Assembly: GCF_009604405.1 (NCBI RefSeq)
Contig: NZ_WEGK01000015.1
Coordinates: 62,001 to 126,000 of the forward strand
Source of the DNA: Nocardia macrotermitis
Lineage (GTDB): Bacteria > Actinomycetota > Actinomycetes > Mycobacteriales > Mycobacteriaceae
Length of the DNA: 64,000 nt
Reading direction: 5' to 3'
Part shown: one piece after another, positions 1-7,461 of the stretch
Numbering within the stretch: position 1 is the first letter of the stretch
How the letters are laid out: each line of letters begins with the position of its first letter
Made by a program: the position numbers and the translations under genes
Notes under the pieces: model-generated
Databases searched by the model: none
Told to the model about the DNA's origin: nothing
Seen by the model: only the letters and a program-made list of their open reading frames with translations

Positions 1-922
1 TGAACTCGCGCAGGCAATCCAGCTGTCCGGCCAGGAAGTGGCGCATCAGCGCCGAGGGTTCGCCGTCGTCCTTCGCGAACACCGGCCGGTCCTGCTCGTC
101 CCGCAGGCTCAGGTGGATGTGACACGAATTCCCTTCGCGCTCATCGAATTTCGCCATGAACGAGAGGCTCTTGCCCTCCTGGGCGGCGATCTCCTTGGCC
201 CCGGTCTTGTAGATGCTGTGGTTGTCGCAGGTGATCAGCGCCTCGTCGTAGCGGAACGCGATCTCGTGCTGTCCGGGGCGGCACTCCCCCTTCGCCGACT
301 CGACATACAGTCCCGCACCGGACATCTCGCCGCGAATTCGCCGCAGCAGCGGTTCGATGCGGGCGGTGCCGAGCAGGGAGTAGTCGATGTTGTACTGGTT
401 GGCCGCGGTGAGGTCGCGATAGCCCGAACGCCAGGCCGCCTCGTAGCTGTCGTCGAAGACAAGGAATTCGAGTTCGGTCCCGACGTAGGCGCGTAATCCG
501 TGCTCCGCCAACCGATCCAGCTGCCGGCGCAGCACCTGCCGCGGCGACACCGCCACCGGCACGCTCCCCGCCCTCCCCGACGCGTCCACCTGCGCGATAT
601 CGCACAGCACCAGCGCGGTCCCCGGCCACCACGGCAGCAGCCGCGCGGTACTCGTATCCGGCCGCAACGCGAAATCGCCGTATCCGGTGTCCCAGGACGA
701 CATCTCGAACCCCTGCGCCGGGGTCATCTCCACATCCACCGCGAGCAGATAGTCACACGCCTCGACCCCGTGCCCGAGCACCTCGTCCACGAAATACCGT
801 GCCGAACAACGCTTCCCCTGCAACCGGCCCTGCATATCGGTCACCGCGACCAGCACGGTGTCCAGCAGACCCTCCTCGACCTGCTCCACCAACTCGACCA
901 CACTCAACATCCCGGTACGCAT
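1..922 (-). CDS. Glutamine synthetase family protein (GlnA4-like), partial at the window edge
   Basis: Reads leftward from an ATG at 922 and leaves the window at base 1, so about 307 N-terminal codons are visible. The beta-grasp N-terminus contains VTDMQGRLQGKR, followed by catalytic-domain motifs GTELEF (around residue 150), ESAKGECRPGQHEI (around 210-225) and GNSCHIHLSL (around 280), as in the ATP-dependent glutamine synthetase fold. The N-terminus resembles the actinobacterial GlnA3/GlnA4 branch, whose studied members glutamylate polyamines or ethanolamine rather than make glutamine. Substrate is inferred only. GAGAGGGG lies 6-7 bases upstream of the ATG. Confidence 0.88.
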   Translation of the reverse strand, partial: MRTGMLSVVELVEQVEEGLLDTVLVAVTDMQGRLQGKRCSARYFVDEVLGHGVEACDYLLAVDVEMTPAQGFEMSSWDTGYGDFALRPDTSTARLLPWWPGTALVLCDIAQVDASGRAGSVPVAVSPRQVLRRQLDRLAEHGLRAYVGTELEFLVFDDSYEAAWRSGYRDLTAANQYNIDYSLLGTARIEPLLRRIRGEMSGAGLYVESAKGECRPGQHEIAFRYDEALITCDNHSIYKTGAKEIAAQEGKSLSFMAKFDEREGNSCHIHLSLRDEQDRPVFAKDDGEPSALMRHFLAGQLDCLREF

Positions 923-1124
923 GCGGAAAACCCCTCTCGGCGTCGACCAGCCCACGCTAGAGGACCATCGCACCTTCGGCTCGCCGAAACGCGCGATCAC
1001 GTTCGCCACCTGCGCGATGCCATCGTGTTCGACCGAGCAGCGACCGTTGAGCGACGGACGACGGTGAGCCGTCACGAGCAGCAGCGGCCCGGCTACCGCG
1101 TCGCGCACCTCCCGTGCGGTTCGA

Positions 1125-2198
1125 TCACGGCACGAGTACGACGATGTGCAGTCCGTGCGCGTCGGCCGCCGCGGACAACGCCGCCGCCGGATCCGCCAAC
1201 CCGACCACCGTGACGTCCAGCACCGACAGATCCAGCACACCGTGCCGAATCGCCGACCAGATCTCCCGCACCGTGGAATCCCCGGACATCCACGACCCGC
1301 GCACGGTCAGCCGACGATGCATCAGATCGTGGTAGGGAATCGGCAGTTCGTGGCGCACTCCGCCGACGAGCACCAAGGTCCCGTCGGTGCGGATCGCGTC
1401 GTATCCGGCCATCGTCGGATCGGGACCGGGCACCATCCCGAGGGTGTCGACCACCGCGTCCAACGGCCCGGCCGCCGCCCGGATCGCCCGCGCGTCGACC
1501 GCACGATCACCCGACAGCGGCACGGTCAGCACGCGCGGATCCACCGCCGCCAACCGGTCCAGCGTCGCGCGATTGCGACCGACCGCGACCACCGCCGACG
1601 CCCCACGCGCGAGTGCCACCAATACCGCCGCCGAGCCGAGTTGCCCTGTCGCACCGACGATTCCGACCGTGTGACCGGGCCGCACCCCCGCTCTATCGAT
1701 CCCTTCCCCGGCGATGACCAACCATTGCAGGAAGGCCAGCCGTTCGGGTTCCGGATAGTCCTGCGCCCCGGGCAGCGCGACGAGCGTGCGTTCGGGTTGC
1801 AGCCCGCGTTCGGCGAACAGACCGTCCCGCCAGACCTCCCGCATCCGATCCGTCGTCGGCGTGGGCCGCCCGTCCCCGCCGATCCCGGTCCAGCCGAGCA
1901 ACACCTCCTGCGAGTCGTCGGTGCGATTCGACCGGAACATCGCGTTGGCGGCGACGATATCTCCCGGCCGCACCGCGAACACGTCGTCGGCGGTCTCGCT
2001 CACCCGCCCGATCGCGCAGGGCCCCAACACGATCGGCGTCGGAAACCCGCCCCGGCCACCCGCCACGAGTTGCCCGGTATAGGCGGGAATCATCGCGGCG
2101 AGCACATCGAGGGTGGCCCCGCCGCCACGCAACCTCGGTTCGGGAACGTCCGCGAGCCGCAACCCACTGTCCAGCGTCATCATCTGCCATGCCTTCAT
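1125..2198 (-). CDS. Zinc-independent MDR family alcohol dehydrogenase / quinone oxidoreductase
   Basis: 357 residues with an N-terminal GroES-like half and a Rossmann half. The nucleotide motif is GIVGATGQLGSAAV near residue 185. The catalytic zinc ligands of classical alcohol dehydrogenases (GHE motif, early Cys) are not apparent, so it is more like the quinone-oxidoreductase or crotonyl-CoA-reductase-like MDR proteins. It is divergent from the MmyB-type regulator at 2583, an arrangement in which such regulators commonly control the adjacent oxidoreductase. That control is inferred. Confidence 0.8.
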   Translation of the reverse strand: MKAWQMMTLDSGLRLADVPEPRLRGGGATLDVLAAMIPAYTGQLVAGGRGGFPTPIVLGPCAIGRVSETADDVFAVRPGDIVAANAMFRSNRTDDSQEVLLGWTGIGGDGRPTPTTDRMREVWRDGLFAERGLQPERTLVALPGAQDYPEPERLAFLQWLVIAGEGIDRAGVRPGHTVGIVGATGQLGSAAVLVALARGASAVVAVGRNRATLDRLAAVDPRVLTVPLSGDRAVDARAIRAAAGPLDAVVDTLGMVPGPDPTMAGYDAIRTDGTLVLVGGVRHELPIPYHDLMHRRLTVRGSWMSGDSTVREIWSAIRHGVLDLSVLDVTVVGLADPAAALSAAADAHGLHIVVLVP

Positions 2199-2582
2199 GC
2201 CCCCAGTCCACTACCGCCCCGCCGCGTCATCCAGAATCGCGTCATCGTGGAACCGGGAGTACCAGCCGCACCCGAACTCGCCACCAACAACGACCCGGCG
2301 CCCATCCCCGAGTCGCCCATGGCCCGAGCCCGGCCGGGATGGTATTCAGAAATACGTGATCAGCGACTCGGGAGCACAGCGATGAGCAACTCGGCGAACA
2401 CCCGCGCGAACACCGACGTCCACAGCTCCCGATCCGCTCCGCGCATCCCACGATCCACAGCCCGCAACCCCCAACCCGATACCCGCAGCCCACAGCCCGC
2501 CGCCAGCAACCCCCAATCCGACACGTACAGCCCACAACCCAACGCCCACAACCCCTAATCCGACACGCGCAGTGCACAATCC
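2199..2582. other. Intergenic region between the divergent MDR and MmyB-type genes
   Basis: 384 bases with no convincing gene. The right part is a C-rich tandem repeat (see 2422-2589). The remainder should hold promoters for both flanking genes, but I see no strong -10/-35 pair. Confidence 0.6.
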
Positions 2583-2589
2583 GTGGCCC
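2422..2589. repeat. 42-bp tandem repeat, three clear copies plus one degenerate copy
   Basis: Copies start at 2464, 2506 and 2548 with an exact 42-base period, each carrying a CAACCCC(C/T)AA(T/C)CCGA core then an AGCCCACA-like block. An upstream segment at 2422-2463 matches the first copy at roughly two thirds of positions. The last copy contains the GTG start of the downstream regulator gene (2583). Forty-two is a multiple of three, so the copies stay in frame in any reading frame, but I do not think the array is translated. Confidence 0.75.
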
Positions 2590-3362
2590 GCCGCCGCGAA
2601 CTCGGTACCTTCCTCCGCGCCCGCCGCGAACGCACCACCCCCACCGAGGTCGGCCTCCCCGGTTCGGCCCGCCGCCGCACCCCCGGCCTCCGACGCGAGG
2701 AACTCGCCGTGTTGTCCGGCGTCAGCACGACCTGGTACACGTACCTGGAACAGGGCCGCGACGTACACCCCTCCGACCAGGTACTCACCGCCATCGCCGA
2801 CGCCCTGCGCCTCACCCCCGACGAACGCGCCCACCTCCGCACCCTCGCCGACGACACAGCCGCCGCGACACCCCCACCTCCCACCGAAACCCTCACCCCC
2901 GAAGTCGCCGCCATCCCCGCACTGCTGTCCCCCGCCCCCGCCTACATCACCGGCGCCACCACCGACCTCCTGGCCTGGAACGACGCCGCGGCCCAATACT
3001 TCCCGACCCTGCTGAACCGAACCTCTTCCCCCACACCGAATCTCGCCCGCTGGGTCTTCCTGGACCCCACCGCCCGCCACATCCTGCTCGACTGGCCCGA
3101 GGTGGCCCAATCCCTCCTGGCCCGCCTCCGCACCACCGCGGGCCGCCACCCCACCGACCCCCGATTCGCCCGCCTCGCAACGGAACTCCGCGAAAACAGC
3201 GCAGAAGCCGCCGCCTGGTGGCCCCGCTACGACATCGCCACCACCCACTCCGGCACCAAACGCCTCCACCATCCCACCCGAGGCCCCCTGACCCTCACCC
3301 ACGCCTCCTTCACCGTCACCGACGCCCCCGACCAAATCCTCGTCGTCTACTCCGACCCCTGA
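2583..3362 (+). CDS. XRE-family regulator with MmyB-like ligand-binding domain
   Basis: 259 residues. Residues 1-80 form a helix-turn-helix domain with the family hallmark RRTPGLRREELAVLSGVS and YLEQGR. Residues about 105-255 match the MmyB-like ligand-binding (PAS-like) domain, with WNDAAAQYF and a conserved late hydrophobic strand (QILVVYS). These actinobacterial regulators usually repress a nearby oxidoreductase and respond to a small hydrophobic ligand. The GTG start has no good ribosome binding site and lies inside the tandem repeat. Confidence 0.85.
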   Translation: MARRRELGTFLRARRERTTPTEVGLPGSARRRTPGLRREELAVLSGVSTTWYTYLEQGRDVHPSDQVLTAIADALRLTPDERAHLRTLADDTAAATPPPPTETLTPEVAAIPALLSPAPAYITGATTDLLAWNDAAAQYFPTLLNRTSSPTPNLARWVFLDPTARHILLDWPEVAQSLLARLRTTAGRHPTDPRFARLATELRENSAEAAAWWPRYDIATTHSGTKRLHHPTRGPLTLTHASFTVTDAPDQILVVYSDP

Positions 3363-3460
3363 CCTCCGCGTCCGCACCATCCGGCAGACCACCCCGGAAG
3401 CCCCGGCGTGCACAAGAGCCCCGCAGATTCGCGACGGCGGCAATCCTCTTGAACACCTGT

Positions 3461-3799
3461 GGATCCCGGCTCAGCCACCACACGACGTCACCGAGGCACG
3501 CCGCGAAATCCAGCTCTCCATGGCACTGGCCAAGGCCGTCTACGACCGCCGCATCGAGCTCGGTCTCACCCAAACCGCCCTCGCCGAACGCGCAGGTCTC
3601 ACCCAAACCAAGATCTCACGCATCGAAGGGTCCGACGCCGTCCCGACCCTCCCGCTCCTCGCCAAGCTCGCCGACGCTCTCGACGCCACCCTCAACATCG
3701 CCCTCGACATCGAGGAAACGCGAGTCAGCTTCACCGACCACCGAAACCACGCCGCCTGACCAAGCACATACGCACCGACCCGCGGATTCCGGCTCAGCC
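3461..3799. repeat. Short direct repeat flanking the small XRE gene
   Basis: GGATCCCGGCTCAGCC at 3461-3476 and GGATTCCGGCTCAGCC at 3784-3799 differ at one base of 16. The right copy covers the stop codon of the DUF234 ATPase gene. The left copy lies just upstream of the small XRE ORF. Only the two ends are repeat; the interval between them is the XRE gene. Confidence 0.6.
3520..3759 (+). CDS. Small XRE helix-turn-helix protein, probably N-terminally eroded
   Basis: 79 residues from ATG 3520, almost all a helix-turn-helix domain (GLTQTALAERAGLTQTKIS, RIEGSDAVPTLPLLAKLADAL) as in HipB/HigA-type antitoxins. The same frame stays open upstream and reads family-like sequence (DVTEARREIQLS directly before the Met), but no ATG, GTG or TTG occurs in frame back to the preceding gene, and there is no ribosome binding site. 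The original start may have been lost. No intact toxin partner is adjacent. Confidence 0.6.
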   Translation: MALAKAVYDRRIELGLTQTALAERAGLTQTKISRIEGSDAVPTLPLLAKLADALDATLNIALDIEETRVSFTDHRNHAA

Positions 3800-5254
3800 G
3801 TACAACATCGGCAGATCCACCAGCACGACCTGATCCGATTCCGCCGCCGCGGCCTTGTGGTTGAACCCTGCCCCACTGAAGCACAGCAGTTTCGTGCGGC
3901 TGGTGTCATAACGTCCGTTGCGGGCAATGACGTCCCGAACATGCGCGAGCCGATCCAGGTGGCCGGCCCCCATGGTGTCGTTCCACTTCGCCTCGCCGAT
4001 CGCCAGCAGCGGAGGTTTCCCCCCGTCGGCGACCCCGATCACCGCGACATCGATCTCGTGACTCGTCCTGGTCGCCGCATCGTGCACCACACCGTGCCCG
4101 ACCTTCGCCGGAAGCTCTTCCAGGAGAGCAGGATCCGCGTGATGCAGGATCCACTCCCGGCACAGCTGTTCGAAATGCGGTCCGAGGACATTGCTCGCGA
4201 AACGCCGCCGACTCGCGCGCCACACCCGGTCGGCACTGCCCGGACGCTCCAACTGATCCCAGACCGGCCGCATGATCGCGTGATGGAAGCGGATGAGCGG
4301 CTCGGCGATCCGATACGTGGATCGGTTGTCCCGGAACACATCCGCGTCGCGATGCAGCAACCCGACGTCCTCCAGCACCGTGATCGGATGCGCGATGTCC
4401 GGCGCTTTGCGTTCGAGATATCCGGCGATACCGCCACGGGTCGCGTTACCGTCCGCCACCGCCGCGAGCACGGACAAGTACAGCGCCGTGTCCCGCAACT
4501 CCGGTTCCTCGGCCAGCAGGTAACGCGGCTCCCGGAACAGCGGGGTCTCGGGATTCATCACGGTCCGCACGACCCAGTCGTCGAAATCATCGGGGCCATC
4601 GGGCGTGTCACCCCGCGCGAACTCTCTGCGATACGCCGGTGTTCCACCCACGATCGCGTTGACCTGCAACGCAAGTCGCGGATCGGTGATTCCCCAGAAC
4701 TCGGCAGCGAGCCGATAATCGAGCGGGCGCACGAGCAGTTCGAGCCCGGCCCGACCGCGCAGCGGCGCACTCCCGGACAGAATCCGCCCCATGAACGACA
4801 ACGCGGATCCACAGAGCAGCAGCCGGGTTCGCGATGCGGTGCGCTGTTCACGCAAGGGCCGCAACGCTTCCTGGATGATCGAGGGCAACTCCGGGTTCGC
4901 CTTGGCCAGGTACGGAAACTCGTCGATGACCACCGGCACCGGCCGCTCCACCCCCAACCCCAGCAACGTGTCGATCACCTCCGCCCACCCGTGGAAGTGG
5001 AACGGACTCGCCGGTCGAAGATGTGCGGTCAGCGCGACACTCACCCGCCGCAAAGATTCCGCGTCGGTCGCCTCGGTCGCGCCGAAATAGAACCCACCCG
5101 CCGCCGCACAGATCGCTTCGAGCAGGAACGTCTTGCCCTGACGTCGCCTACCCGAAACCACTCCGAGCGTCGCCCCGGGCTGTTCATCCGCGACGAACCG
5201 CTCCAACGCGGTCCATTCGTAGTCCCGATCGAACATATCGGCAGGCTTGCGCAT
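3794..5254 (-). CDS. AAA-family ATPase with C-terminal DUF234 (nuclease-like) domain
   Basis: 486 residues. Walker A is GRRRQGKT (about residues 35-42) and Walker B is VVIDEF (about 108). The C-terminal part shows HEIDVAVIG (D402) and IGEAKW (E421, K423), the spacing of a PD-(D/E)xK nuclease-like active site, as described for the archaeal-ATPase plus DUF234 family. The function is unknown; the family is mobile and patchily distributed. GGGAGG lies 5 bases before the ATG. The promoter carries several nested dyads (see 5267-5305), suggesting tight repression. Confidence 0.85.
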   Translation of the reverse strand: MRKPADMFDRDYEWTALERFVADEQPGATLGVVSGRRRQGKTFLLEAICAAAGGFYFGATEATDAESLRRVSVALTAHLRPASPFHFHGWAEVIDTLLGLGVERPVPVVIDEFPYLAKANPELPSIIQEALRPLREQRTASRTRLLLCGSALSFMGRILSGSAPLRGRAGLELLVRPLDYRLAAEFWGITDPRLALQVNAIVGGTPAYRREFARGDTPDGPDDFDDWVVRTVMNPETPLFREPRYLLAEEPELRDTALYLSVLAAVADGNATRGGIAGYLERKAPDIAHPITVLEDVGLLHRDADVFRDNRSTYRIAEPLIRFHHAIMRPVWDQLERPGSADRVWRASRRRFASNVLGPHFEQLCREWILHHADPALLEELPAKVGHGVVHDAATRTSHEIDVAVIGVADGGKPPLLAIGEAKWNDTMGAGHLDRLAHVRDVIARNGRYDTSRTKLLCFSGAGFNHKAAAAESDQVVLVDLPMLYG

Positions 5255-5266
5255 CAGACCTCCCAG

Positions 5267-5305
5267 TTTGTAGGACCACAGTTTATAGAACTGTACCCCT
5301 ACAAA
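5267..5305 (-). promoter_or_regulatory. Nested inverted repeats over the DUF234 ATPase promoter
   Basis: TTTGTAGG (5267-5274) and CCTACAAA (5298-5305) form a perfect 8-bp inverted repeat. Inside it, ACAGTT (5278-5283) and AACTGT (5289-5294) form a perfect 6-bp inverted repeat around a 5-base centre. On the minus strand the inner dyad overlaps TATAAA, a plausible -10 element. This is a strong operator candidate; the regulator is unknown. Confidence 0.6.
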
Positions 5306-5394
5306 TTGTACGGACCGCCGACACCGATGAGTTCCGCGCGCGGACGACGTCTACCTCTACAACCGCACGCCGTGGACCCGTCTGGGAGGACGTC

Positions 5395-6081
5395 ATGAGC
5401 ACCGAAGCACTGCCGCCCGTTGTCGATGCCGAGACCTGGCAACGTGAGCTCGACGCGTTGCGTATTCGGGAGAAGGCCGCGACGCGGGAGCTGGACGCGA
5501 TCGCCGCGCAACGCCGTCGGCTGCCGATGGTCGAACTGCCCGATTACACGCTCGAGGGGGAGCAGGGGCCGGTTCGGCTGGTGGATATCTTCGACGGGCG
5601 GTCGCAGTTGATCGTGTACAACCACATGTGGTTCGAGGGCGAGCGGTGGCAATGCCCGGGGTGTACCGGATTCACTTCGCAGTTCACACGTTTGGAGTTC
5701 CTGGACAACTACGACGCGCGTTTCGTCATCGTCACCCAGGGCCCGATCGACGAGGCCCTGGCCTACAAGCGACGCGTCGGCAACAAGATGTCGTGGTACT
5801 CCACCGCGCACAGCCCCTTCGGCGCGGACGTCGGCGCACCCCCGGACAGCGGTTTCGCGGTCAACGTCTTCCTCCGTCACGGCGACACCGTCTACCGCAC
5901 CTGGCACACCAACGGCCGCGGCACCGAACAACTCGCCCACACCTTCCCCCTCATCGACCTGCTCCCCTACGGCCGCCAGGAAGACTGGCAGGACTCCCCC
6001 ACCGGCTGGCCCCAATCCCCCACCTACTCCCGCTGGACCAGTTCCCAGGACGTCGCCGCCGCATACGGCGAACCGGACTGA
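5395..6081 (+). CDS. DUF899 family thioredoxin-like protein
   Basis: 228 residues from ATG 5395, chosen because GGGAGGA lies just upstream and homology begins here, although the frame is open further back. A thioredoxin-like fold is suggested by LIVYNHMWF followed by CPGC (CxxC) at about residue 87-90 and FVIVTQGP. The family is annotated as predicted dithiol-disulfide oxidoreductase, and no physiological substrate is established. It is divergent from the DUF234 ATPase gene across a 140-base gap. Confidence 0.85.
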   Translation: MSTEALPPVVDAETWQRELDALRIREKAATRELDAIAAQRRRLPMVELPDYTLEGEQGPVRLVDIFDGRSQLIVYNHMWFEGERWQCPGCTGFTSQFTRLEFLDNYDARFVIVTQGPIDEALAYKRRVGNKMSWYSTAHSPFGADVGAPPDSGFAVNVFLRHGDTVYRTWHTNGRGTEQLAHTFPLIDLLPYGRQEDWQDSPTGWPQSPTYSRWTSSQDVAAAYGEPD

Positions 6082-6216
6082 CCGATTCGGGCGCTCCACC
6101 TGTGGCCGAGCTCTATCAGCGAAACCCGTTGCGGCAGAATTTATCTCCAGCCGGTATTCGCAGAACCGATAGGCCCGTCCGACATCGGACAGCCACGAAG
6201 GGATGAGAGATCTCGA

Positions 6217-6570
6217 CTACTCGGTCCCTTTCGGATGCGACGCACTCGCCAAGGTCAGCCACACGACCCGGCGCTCCTCATCTGGGCAGTACCAGATCCG
6301 ACCGCCCGCGGTAACTTCGTAATGCCACTGATCTAGTACCCGACCGCCGATCTCCCGAGTGCCGTATACGTCTTTGAGCCGATGTTGGCGCGCCGGATTC
6401 TCGGGAGTTGTGGGGCGCTCGGTCACCACGATCCACGCTTCCCACGTATTCGACCGCGCTACGCGACAGAGATCTTCCCAGCCCTTCGCCGCATCGGACG
6501 TCGCGAACCGCGCCTCCCAATGCCCCGGCCGAGCTGGCGGAGCAACCCTGTCCCCACGTTTGGCCGACAT
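6217..6570 (-). CDS. RelE-like toxin of a type II toxin-antitoxin pair
   Basis: 117 residues. The C-terminal half, QWHYEVTAGGRIWYCPDE then RRVVWLTLASASHPK, has the strand pattern of RelE/ParE-fold toxins. The N-terminal half (KGWEDLCR) matches small actinobacterial proteins that follow a Phd-like partner. The ATG is two bases after the stop of the upstream gene, so the two are co-translated. Inferred role: growth-inhibiting ribonuclease-type toxin neutralised by its neighbour. No activity is shown by sequence alone. Confidence 0.72.
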   Translation of the reverse strand: MSAKRGDRVAPPARPGHWEARFATSDAAKGWEDLCRVARSNTWEAWIVVTERPTTPENPARQHRLKDVYGTREIGGRVLDQWHYEVTAGGRIWYCPDEERRVVWLTLASASHPKGTE

Positions 6571-6572
6571 GC

Positions 6573-7031
6573 TCAGCCCTCCGTCGGCGCGGGGACAGGC
6601 CCGAAGTCGTCATCGATGGGCCCGCGCAACTGCTGTGACAACACCGGGTCCGCGTGGATTGCGGCGGTACTGCGCCATTCGGTGATCGTCTGCGCCAGAA
6701 TCGACCACTGCTCCAGCTCGGCGGACGCTTGAAAAGCCCGAACGAAGTCCAGCACGAACTGGCGTTGAGCGGATTCCGGCAGGCAATCGACCCACGGAAA
6801 CTCGTCCACCAACCCGCTCGCAGCCACTTTCGGCGACAGATGCATGGCAATGTTCCGCAGCGCCCGCGCCGCGATGACGGCACCCTCCGACTGCGCCTGC
6901 GCCCGGTCTTCACGAATCAGCAACAACGGTGCACCGTCGCGTCTACGAACCCGCACATCCCCCTGATCGGCCAACGCAGCCACACTCTTCGGATCCCGCT
7001 GCAACTCGCTCCACTGCACCTCTGTCGACAT
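6573..7031 (-). CDS. Phd-like antitoxin (prevent-host-death family)
   Basis: 152 residues from ATG 7031, where the conserved N-terminus VQWSELQRDPKSVAALADQG and RRRDGAPLLL begins; an in-frame start at 7100 would add an unconserved leader. The first 50 residues resemble Phd/YefM DNA-binding antitoxins. The acidic, Trp-rich C-terminus probably binds the toxin encoded downstream. A perfect palindrome sits 8 bases upstream (7040-7055), consistent with autorepression. Confidence 0.75.
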   Translation of the reverse strand: MSTEVQWSELQRDPKSVAALADQGDVRVRRRDGAPLLLIREDRAQAQSEGAVIAARALRNIAMHLSPKVAASGLVDEFPWVDCLPESAQRQFVLDFVRAFQASAELEQWSILAQTITEWRSTAAIHADPVLSQQLRGPIDDDFGPVPAPTEG

Positions 7032-7039
7032 AACACTAT

Positions 7040-7055
7040 TCTGAATACGTTCAGA
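7040..7055 (-). promoter_or_regulatory. Palindromic operator of the toxin-antitoxin pair
   Basis: TCTGAATACGTTCAGA has perfect 6-base arms (TCTGAA/TTCAGA) around a 4-base centre. It lies directly ahead of the antitoxin ATG, where autoregulatory Phd-type antitoxins bind. Confidence 0.65.
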
Positions 7056-7100
7056 ACTCTTTGCAACCAGCCGCCTCCGAGCCGATGGAGCAACCCGCAT

Positions 7101-7461
7101 GTTGGTACCACCATTGCCGTGTCGATTCGACTGACCGATGACAACGAGACCAGGCTCGGGGGCAGGCCGAAGTGGAACGAGTGGGCATGAACGCGATAGC
7201 GAACAGGATGATCTCGATCGCCACCGCCGCTACGGAGGAAGTCGGCAAGATCGTCGACGCACTGCGACGCTTCCACTGATCGGTTCGCCGGTCGCAACGA
7301 TCTGCGATGCCTCGACCGCCGGGATCGGGATCGGGATCGCAATCGCTGCTGTCGGTTTCACCTGATACATAAGGGATTTCGATCAATCGAGGTCTCCCGA
7401 TGGCCAGGGTGGTGCGCGAGGATGGGACTCGGTAGTCAGCGAGCGACCCGGGAGCACACGA
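7101..7461. other. Intergenic stretch with two tiny overlapping ORFs and a short GGGATC repeat
   Basis: No recognised gene. A short frame ending at 7190 (TDDNETRLGGRPKWNEWA) overlaps by ATGA a 30-codon ORF at 7187-7279 (MNAIANRMISIATAATEEVG). Neither has a strong ribosome binding site. About three repeats of GGGATC lie at 7318-7340. The promoter of the GlcD-type gene must be near the right end. Confidence 0.4.

Noticed and set aside
3363..3516. Minus-strand sequence resembling a YoeB-like toxin (WWLSRDPQVFKRI)
   Set aside because: Only a dozen residues look similar, the rest does not, and there is no start or ribosome binding site. Treated as coincidence unless an alignment says otherwise.
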